Below, in pieces: positions 15,690-22,843 of a DNA stretch of 22,912 nt (the first letter of the stretch is position 1; each line of letters begins with the position of its first letter). The notes under the pieces are model-generated. The model was not told the DNA's origin. It saw only the letters and a list, made by a program, of their open reading frames with translations, and made no database searches. The DNA is from Cytophagales bacterium (GTDB lineage Bacteria; Bacteroidota; Bacteroidia; Cytophagales; Cyclobacteriaceae). Both the position numbers and the translations under genes were made by a program. Location: NCBI GenBank assembly GCA_020063545.1, contig JAGUUF010000338.1, positions 1 through 22,912 on the forward strand, written 5' to 3'.

Positions 15690-16271
15690 TTACTTTCGCT
15701 GCGCCACCTGCTTCCGGATGCGGCTCAGCGTTTCCGGTGTTATGCCCAGGTACGAGGCTACATATTGCTGGGGTGCCCGGTTAATGATATCCGGACAAAC
15801 ATCCATCAACTTCAGGTATTTTTCTTCGGCTGATAAACTCATAGAGGCGATAACCCTTCGTTGCAGGGCAACAATGTTGTTTTGCATCAATAAACGAAAG
15901 TAACGTTCCATTGCAGGTATGATGTTAAGCATCTCGTCCATGGCCTGCTTAGTCAGGTTTAGTACCTCAGCATCTTCAAGTGCCTCGATATTATATAATG
16001 CATTCCCTCCGGAAAGAAAGCTGCCCACATCCGAAATCCACCAGCCTTCAATAGCAAACTGCACTACGTGTTCATGGCCCTCGTCATCTACGGTAAACGA
16101 TCGAAGCATGCCCTTTTCCACAAAGGTGATGTATCGGCAAACATCACCGGCATTAAGGATATACTGTCTTTTTCTAACCTTCTTTGGAATGAAGAACGCT
16201 TTGATACTGCTTTTATCATTGGGCGTAAGCAGGATTTTTTCCTCAATACTCGTCAGCAAACGTTCGTGCAT
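15690..16271 (-). CDS. Crp/Fnr family transcriptional regulator
   Basis: 193 residues. A cyclic-nucleotide-binding-type beta barrel (about 25-110: RQYILNAGDVCRYITFVEKG...) is followed by the dimer helix and a winged HTH (about 165-190). The recognition helix ITPETLSRIRKQ contains Glu180, Ser183 and Arg184 in the E-x2-S-R pattern that reads TTGAT half-sites in FNR. It lacks the FNR iron-sulfur cysteines (only Cys45 and Cys159), so oxygen sensing by a cluster is unlikely; the effector is unknown. Its probable operators are the two TTGAT-N4-ATCAA sites at 15614 and 14854. A TATATTTA element (16298 down to 16291) lies about 20 bp before its ATG. Confidence 0.9.
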   Translation of the reverse strand: MHERLLTSIEEKILLTPNDKSSIKAFFIPKKVRKRQYILNAGDVCRYITFVEKGMLRSFTVDDEGHEHVVQFAIEGWWISDVGSFLSGGNALYNIEALEDAEVLNLTKQAMDEMLNIIPAMERYFRLLMQNNIVALQRRVIASMSLSAEEKYLKLMDVCPDIINRAPQQYVASYLGITPETLSRIRKQVAQRK

Positions 16272-16304
16272 TTCTATTGTGATTGGAACTTAAATATAGC
16301 CAAT

Positions 16305-16349
16305 AAAAAAACCCCGGATACAACTACCTTTCTCAGGTATGCCCGGGGT
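16305..16349 (-). terminator. Orphan Rho-independent terminator (minus strand)
   Basis: On the minus strand ACCCCGG...CCGGGGT (16349-16343 with 16317-16311), enclosing an inner ATACCT/AGGTA stem, is followed immediately by seven T residues. No minus-strand gene lies upstream of it: the neighbours to the right are a plus-strand AraC remnant and the carboxypeptidase gene. It may be the remains of a lost gene or the end of a small RNA. Confidence 0.65.
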
Positions 16350-16422
16350 AAAAACGCAAACAACAACAGTTTTACTTGCCTTGCCGGAAATAGTGCGGGT
16401 ATTTTACCACACAACGCAGTAT

Positions 16423-16536
16423 GAACAGAACCTGAGGGTGGTTGACATTGCCCGCACCCTGGGCTACAAAAACCCGAATCACTTTTCGGCTGCCTTTAAA
16501 AAACGGTATGGCACGGCACCTTCCGAGTTAAAGTGA
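16423..16536 (+). pseudogene. Remnant of an AraC-family regulator (C-terminal HTH only)
   Basis: The last ~37 codons, LRVVDIARTLGYKNPNHFSAAFKKRYGTAPSELK, are a textbook end of the AraC/XylS second HTH (GYKNPNHFSAAFKK). The first HTH and the whole sensing domain are absent. The frame upstream, open back to an ATG at 16339, does not look like AraC sequence. The gene is therefore a 5'-deleted fragment; the left boundary is approximate. Confidence 0.75.
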
Positions 16537-16661
16537 ACATTATAAGGGCAATGCCGCAGGCAGCGCGCCAGCCGCTTTGCCACCTGCTGCAACCGTTCAG
16601 CAAAAAAGTTTATCCCCCTGGCGGGGTTTGGCGTATTTTCGCCCTGTTAACCCCAGCACCT

Positions 16662-18134
16662 ATGAGATCAATTGTTGCACTCGTATTTCTTCTGTTGCTT
16701 ACCGCCAGCACATTCGCCCAGCGCATCCTCGAGGGCGAGTCGGCCGTAACCACCAATCACACCGTTACCATTAAGGGTAAACTGGTTCCGTACACCGCCA
16801 CGGCAGGCACCCAGCCCGTGTGGAATGCCGAAGGAAAAGTAATCGCCTCGCTGTTTTATACCTATTACGAACGCTCTGATATAAAAGACCGCGCCTCGCG
16901 GCCGCTCATCTTCTCTTACAACGGTGGGCCCGGCTCCGCTTCGGTGTGGATGCACATTGCCTATACCGGCCCGCGTGTTTTGGAGATTGACTCCGAAGGC
17001 TACCCGGTACAACCCTATGGCGTAAAAGAAAATCCTCACAGCGTGCTTGATGTTGCCGACATCGTGTACATCGACCCGGTAAACACGGGCTACTCGCGCA
17101 TCCTTGATAAAGACACCAAGCGCGAAGAATTTTTTGGCGTAAATGCCGACATTAAATACCTGGCTGAGTGGATGACCACGTTTGTTTCCAGGAAAAACCG
17201 GTGGCAGTCGCCCAAGTACCTGATAGGGGAGAGCTACGGCACCACCCGGGTATCCGGCCTGGCGCTTGAACTTCAGAATGCGCAGTGGATGTATTTAAAT
17301 GGGGTGGTGCTCGTTTCGCCAACTGAACTGGGCCTTGAGCGCGGGCCGCAAATTCAGGCCGCCAACCGCCTGCCTTATTTTGCAGCCGCTGCCTGGTATC
17401 AAAAAGCACTGCCTGCCGAATTACAGCGAAGGGATCTGAAAGACCTTCTTCCCGAAGTGGAAGAATACACCATCAATGAAGTTATTCCGGCCATTGCGCG
17501 CGGTGGGTTCCTGGATGACGCCAAACGCAAGCAGGTAGCTTCGAAGATGGCGTACTATTCGGGCATCTCCGAAAAAGTAATTCTTCAGCATAACCTTGAT
17601 GTGCCCACCTCCTTCTTCTGGAAGGAACTGCTGCGCGATAAAGGGTATACCGTTGGCCGGCTCGATTCGCGCTACCTGGGTATTGACAGGAAAGATGCAG
17701 GCGAGCGCCCCGACTATGCTGCCGAACTTACCTCGTGGCTGCACTCGTTTACGCCCGCCATCAACTACTATTTGCGCGAGGTGCTGAAATATAAAACCGA
17801 TGTGAAGTACAACATGTTTGGGCCGGTTAACCCGTGGGATCGCACCAACGACAACACCGGTGTAAACCTGCGCCAGGCCATGGCCCAGAACCCGTACCTG
17901 AACGTAATGTTCCAGTGCGGGTACTTTGACGGTGCCACCACCTATTTTGAAGCCAAGTACACCATGTGGCAGGTTGACCCCAGTGGCAAATTCAGGGATC
18001 GCTTCCGGTTTGAAGGCTACCGCAGCGGCCACATGATGTACCTGCGCGATGAAGACCTGGCGTCTTCCAATGATCACCTTCGGGATTTTATTTTGAAAAC
18101 TATGCCGAAGAAGGGCCAGCCTGCGAAGTATTGA
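16662..18134 (+). CDS. Secreted S10 family serine carboxypeptidase
   Basis: 490 residues from the ATG at 16662, which gives the signal peptide MRSIVALVFLLLLTASTFAQ. An earlier in-frame ATG at 16533 would add 43 residues of non-secretory character and is rejected. Family features: the oxyanion segment FSYNGGPGSASVW (84-96), nucleophile Ser191 in GESYGTTR, Asp423 in CGYFDGATTY and His457 in GYRSGHMMY, completing the triad. It removes C-terminal residues from peptides in the periplasm or outside. The gene stands alone. The 125 bp between it and the AraC remnant hold no gene; a TATTTTCG sequence at 16634-16641 is a possible -7 box. Confidence 0.92.
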   Translation: MRSIVALVFLLLLTASTFAQRILEGESAVTTNHTVTIKGKLVPYTATAGTQPVWNAEGKVIASLFYTYYERSDIKDRASRPLIFSYNGGPGSASVWMHIAYTGPRVLEIDSEGYPVQPYGVKENPHSVLDVADIVYIDPVNTGYSRILDKDTKREEFFGVNADIKYLAEWMTTFVSRKNRWQSPKYLIGESYGTTRVSGLALELQNAQWMYLNGVVLVSPTELGLERGPQIQAANRLPYFAAAAWYQKALPAELQRRDLKDLLPEVEEYTINEVIPAIARGGFLDDAKRKQVASKMAYYSGISEKVILQHNLDVPTSFFWKELLRDKGYTVGRLDSRYLGIDRKDAGERPDYAAELTSWLHSFTPAINYYLREVLKYKTDVKYNMFGPVNPWDRTNDNTGVNLRQAMAQNPYLNVMFQCGYFDGATTYFEAKYTMWQVDPSGKFRDRFRFEGYRSGHMMYLRDEDLASSNDHLRDFILKTMPKKGQPAKY

Positions 18135-18147
18135 CGTAACCAGCATG

Positions 18148-18176
18148 AGCAGGGAACGATGGGTAGTCCCGCTGCT
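18148..18176. terminator. Weak hairpin after the carboxypeptidase gene
   Basis: AGCAGGGA (18148-18155) pairs with TCCCGCTGCT (18167-18176) with small bulges. It begins 13 bp after the stop. There is no T-run, so termination is uncertain. Confidence 0.3.
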
Positions 18177-18216
18177 GCGGTAAATCGTGTTCCTTATTTA
18201 AAGTCAGACATTTTGT

Positions 18217-18447
18217 CTAATTCAAAACTGTCCTATTTTCGGGGGAGCTTACACACCGAGGATACCAAAATAAATAATCCTTCTTCTCAATTTCTGTCCA
18301 GAATGTTATACGTTTCTTTTTGTGTGGGTTCTCAGTCAGAATTGTATTTCTATAATAGTCAAAAGCTATTTGCTCATAGTTGGGTGTTGACTGCCCAGAT
18401 AAACTAATTGAAATTGTCAAAAGAAAAACTATTGTAATTAGTTTCAT
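18217..18447 (-). pseudogene. N-terminal fragment of a small exported protein
   Basis: 76 codons. A clear signal peptide, MKLITIVFLLTISISLSGQ, is followed by STPNYEQIAFDYYRNTILTENPHKKKRITFWTEIEKK... and an abrupt end. The sequence looks like the start of a larger secreted Bacteroidetes protein, cut off between here and the convergent carboxypeptidase gene 83 bp away, but a genuine short gene cannot be excluded. It is AT-rich, and its start lies 15 bp from the end of inverted-repeat element copy B, the same arrangement seen for the 6845-7729 gene. Function unknown. Confidence 0.45.
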
Positions 18448-18462
18448 AAATTTTTAGATGCC

Positions 18463-18651
18463 TTGCTGCCAACGTTTGGCTATTTGCAGTTGCGGGCATA
18501 GGAGGCTTTAAAAATGGAGTCCCGCACGTGCGGGAGAATGTTAAAGCCGACCTGCTGTAAAATTGTCCCCCGTGACTGAACTACATTGTGAAACACAAAC
18601 CTTAATTTAACACCAAACCCCGCAATTGCAAATAGCTACTGTTGCCAGCAG
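18463..18651. repeat. Long inverted-repeat element, copy B
   Basis: The left end TTGCTGCCAACGTTTGGCTA at 18463 continues TTTGCAGTTGCGGG; the right end (18619-18651) is its imperfect inverse, with a 10-base exact core (GCTATTTGCA at 18479-18488 against 18627-18636) and 7 of the next 8 bases pairing. The interior includes ATAGGAGGCTTTAAAAATG, shared with copy C, an internal hairpin TCCCGCACGTGCGGGA, and AAAGCCG...GTCCCCCGTG, shared with copy A. No open reading frame is present. This element fills most of the 330-base gap 18448-18777. Confidence 0.75.
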
Positions 18652-18709
18652 TTTTCTATTCACGGTCTCCATTCGTAGCACTGTTCGAAGGTCAAATTTG
18701 TCGTAGTGG

Positions 18710-18778
18710 GTAAGCATACTCTTTGGGCATTTTTGGATGTGGGTGGGTTCGTGAGAATGCCCGAAGTGTATGCGTTAC
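18710..18778. repeat. Long hairpin abutting the immunity gene stop
   Basis: GTAAGCATACTCTTTGGGCATT (arm 18710-18731) pairs with 18756-18778, an imperfect inverse with one single-base bulge and two mismatches, around a 24-base loop. Its last base is the first base of the stop codon of the minus-strand gene at 18778-19368. It could be the operon terminator, though without a T-run, or a recombination-type structure. Confidence 0.6.
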
Positions 18779-19368
18779 TATGTTGTAACTAGTTTTCCTT
18801 TGTCCATTAAATTGTTTCCATCGGCATTTTTAATAAAACCATATTCGCCATTTACCATTTTGAATAGGTCATTGAAGAATTCAAAAAGATAATCCTCTGA
18901 TTTTAATTCAGTTAGTTTCTCATCAATATGTAACCATATATAACTCAAATAGTAAGGGTCAATTGCGCTTAATGACAAAGGACTATCTCTATCTTCCCAA
19001 ATGGGTGCAATTCTTTCGTTTTCGATAACTCCTTCAAATTTATAGGGCTTAATCTTCTTTAGGTAGAGAGCACTACCTGGCTGGCTTAGCCACCTCAATG
19101 GTGGGTTCAAATTATGAGTATCAAATTTTTCTCTTATAGGTTCGTAGGCATCACACTTTTCGGGCAGAAAAAAACCATTATCGTAGTTGATAAAAAATTC
19201 AAGAATGGATTTTGAATTGGCACTTGAAATCTTTTCCATTCTCTGTACCGCTTCAGAGTATTCCCGGGAGGTAGGTTTAGTTTTCATTAGCTCAACCAAG
19301 CGAGGGTCGGTAAAATCTAACCTTGAGAATATTTTAAGTTGATAATATCTAATTGACAAGTTTGACAT
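18778..19368 (-). CDS. Probable immunity protein for the adjacent RHS toxin
   Basis: 196 residues, no signal peptide, predicted cytoplasmic, acidic and aromatic-rich (DPYYLSYIWLHIDEKLTELK, DYLFEFFNDLFKMVNGEYGF). I do not recognise the family. The role is inferred from position: its ATG begins 1 bp after the TAG of the RHS-toxin gene on the same strand, the standard place for a polymorphic-toxin immunity gene, and it is the last gene of the operon. It should bind and neutralise the nuclease-like C-terminal domain of that protein. Strongly AT-rich, consistent with transfer. Confidence 0.65.
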   Translation of the reverse strand: MSNLSIRYYQLKIFSRLDFTDPRLVELMKTKPTSREYSEAVQRMEKISSANSKSILEFFINYDNGFFLPEKCDAYEPIREKFDTHNLNPPLRWLSQPGSALYLKKIKPYKFEGVIENERIAPIWEDRDSPLSLSAIDPYYLSYIWLHIDEKLTELKSEDYLFEFFNDLFKMVNGEYGFIKNADGNNLMDKGKLVTT

Positions 19369-19369
19369 T

Positions 19370-20278
19370 CTACTGCTGCTTGTTTTGCGGGCCTAAGTAC
19401 GGGACTCTTTTTACTTCTTTTTCAGGAATATTCTTTGAAACTTTTGTTTTATCACCTGTTACAATTTCAAATTCTTTTCCCTGTTTCTTAGCGACTTCAC
19501 GCTCACCTCGTATTTGTGCAGTATTGCTTACTGTTTTTGTGTCTTTTACCTCCGATACTTTTTTTGCGTCAATTGCATCAGGCTTTACAGCTACCTCTTT
19601 GCCCGTTTTAGGGTCAATTGTTGTAAACGTCTTTGTGTTTTTTGTCAACCCCTCTTCTGCAATTGCTTTTGCTTCATTCTTTACACCTCTTTGCATTGCT
19701 TCTTTACTCGTTTCCTTAACAACTTCCTTTGTAACAGCTTTTGCACCAGTCCCATAACCGCCACCGGGTAGTATTGTGCCTAATAAGAAACCGCCCCCTG
19801 ACGCAATTTTCTCCCCTGTACTCGCATTAGGGTCAATAATAGTTGAACCTGCATCATATGCATCATAAATGGCCAAACCTACCTCGACAACTAACCAAAC
19901 TACACACCATGGGCAACGTCCGTCCGGGTCAGTCCATCGAATCGGATTGTTACCCGCATAATGATACGGAGTAAGTCCTACTTGAGTGGGATGGTCAGCC
20001 AAAGGGTCAGGCGAAATCCACCGACTTACTATGTCGGGTTGGAGTGTTGCTTCTGAATAAACGGTATCGGTTTCTACAAAAGCAACAATTTGTTTACTCT
20101 TTGTGTTGTAAAGAACCGAACCAATTTGAACAACTGTATCTTGGTCATGGAATTCATTAAACTGTCCTTTGCTAAGTGTGGCGATTTTTGGTGTGTAGCC
20201 GTATTCTGCAAATGGATTTTGCCCCACAACGGATAAAGTCCAGAGTGCTGCAATGCACAGTAGAACGAGTCTTTTCAT
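19370..20278 (-). CDS. Short secreted RHS-core protein with PD-(D/E)xK-like C-terminal toxin
   Basis: 302 residues from the ATG at 20278; the longer in-frame start at 20323 is rejected because it buries the signal MKRLVLLCIAALWTLSVVGQ. The N-terminal block NPFAEYGYTPKIATLSKGQF is followed by a single RHS-associated core, RWISPDPLADHPTQVGLTPY to WTDPDGR (86-121), a hydrophobic segment (123-172, including Gly-rich GGGFLLGTILPGGGYGTG), then a Lys-rich C-terminal domain. There PDAID (233-237), SEVKD (242-246) and TAQIR (253-257) resemble the PD...ExK...Q pattern of restriction-endonuclease-fold toxins (candidate Asp234/Asp237, Glu243, Lys245). The YD-repeat shell of normal RHS proteins is missing. 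Predicted DNase toxin; activity is inferred. It starts 1 bp after the upstream gene and is followed 1 bp later by the immunity gene. Confidence 0.75.
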   Translation of the reverse strand: MKRLVLLCIAALWTLSVVGQNPFAEYGYTPKIATLSKGQFNEFHDQDTVVQIGSVLYNTKSKQIVAFVETDTVYSEATLQPDIVSRWISPDPLADHPTQVGLTPYHYAGNNPIRWTDPDGRCPWCVVWLVVEVGLAIYDAYDAGSTIIDPNASTGEKIASGGGFLLGTILPGGGYGTGAKAVTKEVVKETSKEAMQRGVKNEAKAIAEEGLTKNTKTFTTIDPKTGKEVAVKPDAIDAKKVSEVKDTKTVSNTAQIRGEREVAKKQGKEFEIVTGDKTKVSKNIPEKEVKRVPYLGPQNKQQ

Positions 20279-20279
20279 G

Positions 20280-21368
20280 TTACTTGGTTTGGGATTTAAA
20301 ATTAGCAATTTCTTTGTTTTCATATTTACTCCGTTCGGCTTTTAAAGACACAAGCCAATCGAGGTACATTTCTTCGGGCATCTTCCGATAGCCCAGTTCA
20401 TGGATTTTAGAGTAGAGGGCTGTCATTTCATCAAATAAGGCTTTCGCTTCATTGATTTGGAAAATGTCAACCGGGTACTTGGCACCATACTTTTTCATTA
20501 GTCCGTCAAATTCTTTCTTTTTTGTTTCCGCTTTCAGAATCATTGCATTGATGTAATGCGGATAGTGTTGCAAAGCAGCTTCCGTGCATTTTAAGACGAA
20601 CTCATTAGTGGCAAGAAAACCCAATTTTTTTTCATAACCTTTGGCCAAATCAATCATGCACAACGCAATCATTTGCTTGTCTGAAAGAGCCTCCATATAA
20701 AGCTTGTTTACAATCGCGTCCAAGTGAATATAACCCGAAGCCATGAGCCAAGCGTCAATGGGAAAAATGCCACTCGTCAGTTCTGTATTGTACCAACCAC
20801 TTGCCTTGCTCTGATGCTTGATATAAAAATGATTCGGGGCAACTGCAATGTGGGCCTTTGCCCCGATTTCATCTGCAAGGATTTTATACAGGTAAGGCAT
20901 AGAATGGCAATTACCTTTCTTGGTGTCGAGGAGTTTTGTAACAAACATATTCGACCATTGCTTGTAACCCCAAATGTCGTTGAAGTCATATGTAAATGGC
21001 ATCAGGTATGCCTTTTTGCCTTCTGCTGTTTCTATTTGAATCGAATCGGTTATAACTGTAAACAATGCAGCATACTTGGCGACTTCTGCCTTGTCCTGAA
21101 AATCGTAAATCAGTTGTCGCGAGGCAATGAGTTGCTTCGCCACTTGCGTTAAGAAAAGAACTTTGTTATCAAAAAGAGTTTTGTCCAATCGATTTGAGAA
21201 GTAAGCATTTTCAACCGTAAAGACTGCTTCTTTGAAACTGGCGGTGCATGAGCCATTCAGCATACAATTTATCTTCTCAAATGCTTGTTCATAACCCTGC
21301 TGATTATCTTGTGCGAAAGAGATATTTATCAGCAAAGAGTAAATTATGGCAAAAGCGTAGATTCTCAT
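20280..21368 (-). CDS. Exported transglutaminase-like protein with TPR-like tail (second paralogue)
   Basis: 362 residues. Signal peptide MRIYAFAIIYSLLINISFAQ. A papain/transglutaminase-like core is suggested by Cys154 in KGNCHSMPYLYKILADEIGA, His180 in APNHFYIKH and the acidic residue Glu196 in GWYNTELTSG, the order and spacing of a Cys-His-Asp/Glu triad; the closest recognisable layout is the SirB1 / transglutaminase-like plus TPR type. A helical TPR-like segment follows (about 240-290). It is a paralogue of the gene just upstream, sharing ADEIGAKA, SGYI, NKxYM and LAKGY blocks. The ATG overlaps the end of that gene by 4 bp, and its TAA is 1 bp before the RHS gene. Whether it is a peptidase, a crosslinker or inactive is unknown. 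Confidence 0.72.
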   Translation of the reverse strand: MRIYAFAIIYSLLINISFAQDNQQGYEQAFEKINCMLNGSCTASFKEAVFTVENAYFSNRLDKTLFDNKVLFLTQVAKQLIASRQLIYDFQDKAEVAKYAALFTVITDSIQIETAEGKKAYLMPFTYDFNDIWGYKQWSNMFVTKLLDTKKGNCHSMPYLYKILADEIGAKAHIAVAPNHFYIKHQSKASGWYNTELTSGIFPIDAWLMASGYIHLDAIVNKLYMEALSDKQMIALCMIDLAKGYEKKLGFLATNEFVLKCTEAALQHYPHYINAMILKAETKKKEFDGLMKKYGAKYPVDIFQINEAKALFDEMTALYSKIHELGYRKMPEEMYLDWLVSLKAERSKYENKEIANFKSQTK

Positions 21369-22798
21369 TTCCTAATGTTCAGACTCTGGTTTATGTTCAA
21401 AAGCATTTCCTTGCTCTCTTGTTTCTTTTGGGCATCCTTCAATGAATTCAGCCACTTTTCATATTCAGCTGGTGGCATGTCTTCGTAACCTAAGTTGTCA
21501 ATCAATGCATACTGTTTGTTGCGCGAAATGAAAATATCTTTGGCTATTGGATACTGAGGAAGTATTTGCTGAAAGTTCTGTTCATTGATTCCAAGTTGCC
21601 GCTCGATGTATTGAAACCGAATGGTCAAATAATCTGATTTGAGCATGTTAGCGTTGATGTTGTTAGGGTCAAGTTCCAAAGCCTTATTTATGACCTGTTC
21701 AACAAAGCTGTCATAGCAGAATTTCTTCGCGTAACCCTTAGCCAAGTCGAACATATTGTGTGAAATAAGTTGCCTTTCAGTCAAGGGTTGCATATAAACT
21801 TTGTTTTGCAATGCTTCCGCTTTGATGTATCCCGACTGCAACACAAAGGCATCTGTTGTCAGCATTCCATTGGTAAGCTCCACATTGAACCATTTTCCAT
21901 TGTCGTCCTGAAACTTTATGTAAGTGTGGTTTGGTGAATACGATAGCCTTGCTTTCGCTCCAATTTCATCAGCAATAATTAAATATAGCAACGGTAGTGA
22001 GTGGCACTGGCCCGAATTACTCGCCAATGCTTTCTCCACAAACATTTTGGTCCAATTTTCGTGTCCCATGTAATCCTGAAAATCATACTGAAATGGCAAG
22101 TGTTTCAGTTTCTTTGATTTTATTTCCAAAGTGTCTGCGAAGAATTGATAAAGAATAAGATTCTTAGCAAGGTTACTGTTTGGGTTGTAATTCAATTCCT
22201 CCATTTTCCATTTTAGGAATTGTCCGATTTGCTTCACCACTTTGTCAAAGTTCTCGTAGTTCCCCTGATTGTCATAGAATGCATTCTCAACAAGGAAGTT
22301 TGCCTGTTTCAGATTGAATGGCTTTTGTCCGTTAGCCATTGATGTCAATTCTTGAAATGCAGATTTGTACGAAGCTGCACCTTGCACTTCTGAACATGGT
22401 GGCAAGTCGTACTTTACATTTATGTTGTTGGGTCTCTCGAGCTCCCTGTAAATCAATTCAAGTTGTTGTTGTCGGTTAACAAATTCCTGTCGGTCTTTTT
22501 CGTATTGGTTCAACCCTGTCGGGTTGGTGTACCCAGTCTGCGGAGAATAAGGTGTCAGGTTGTTGTTTTGATTCGGAGTCCAGATTTGTTGATAGTTGGG
22601 AAATGTCGTTGTGGGGATTTTTGGTGTTTGACTCTGTCCGTGTACTTTGTCGGTAAGAAACAGTGTCAACAGGGTGAGTCCGAGCGTTGGCAAGAAGCAC
22701 ACTCTTTTGCAAGCTTGGGTTCGCGCTTTTGGTTTGTGCGGCTTGCAAATGTGTGTGCTTGCGCGTTTGGTATAATTAAATCTGTACTTTGTCGTCAT
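21365..22798 (-). CDS. Transglutaminase-like protein with TPR-like tail (first paralogue)
   Basis: 477 residues from the ATG at 22798, but the start is uncertain: the first ~32 residues are basic and Cys-rich and partly encoded by an inverted repeat, while the hydrophobic stretch VCFLPTLGLTLLTLFLTDKVHGQ (33-55) is the likely signal, so a GTG start at residue 33 is possible. A Pro/Asn/Gln-rich linker (60-100) and a helical part follow. The transglutaminase-like core has Cys265 (GQCHSLPLLYLIIADEIGA), His291 (SPNHTYIKF) and Glu307 (GKWFNVELTNG). A TPR-like segment (about 350-390) ends DPNNINANML. First gene of the four-gene operon; overlaps the next by 4 bp (ATGA). Confidence 0.72.
   Translation of the reverse strand: MTTKYRFNYTKRASTHICKPHKPKARTQACKRVCFLPTLGLTLLTLFLTDKVHGQSQTPKIPTTTFPNYQQIWTPNQNNNLTPYSPQTGYTNPTGLNQYEKDRQEFVNRQQQLELIYRELERPNNINVKYDLPPCSEVQGAASYKSAFQELTSMANGQKPFNLKQANFLVENAFYDNQGNYENFDKVVKQIGQFLKWKMEELNYNPNSNLAKNLILYQFFADTLEIKSKKLKHLPFQYDFQDYMGHENWTKMFVEKALASNSGQCHSLPLLYLIIADEIGAKARLSYSPNHTYIKFQDDNGKWFNVELTNGMLTTDAFVLQSGYIKAEALQNKVYMQPLTERQLISHNMFDLAKGYAKKFCYDSFVEQVINKALELDPNNINANMLKSDYLTIRFQYIERQLGINEQNFQQILPQYPIAKDIFISRNKQYALIDNLGYEDMPPAEYEKWLNSLKDAQKKQESKEMLLNINQSLNIRK
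22695..22760. repeat. Inverted repeat inside the 5' end of the first transglutaminase-like gene
   Basis: AAGCACACTCTTTTGCAA (22695-22712) and TTGCAAATGTGTGTGCTT (22743-22760) are inverse copies matching at 16 of 18 positions, around a 30-base loop with GCGCTTTTGGTTTGTGCGG. It sits in codons that encode the dubious basic N-terminus of the 477-residue protein. Confidence 0.55.
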
Positions 22799-22843
22799 TG
22801 TCGTCTGTCACTTTGTTCGATAGCCGTCATTGTCCGAAGAAAA

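Noticed and set aside
16533..16661. Longer N-terminus for the S10 carboxypeptidase
   Set aside because: It would place a signal peptide 43 residues inside the protein; the ATG at 16662 puts the signal at the N-terminus.
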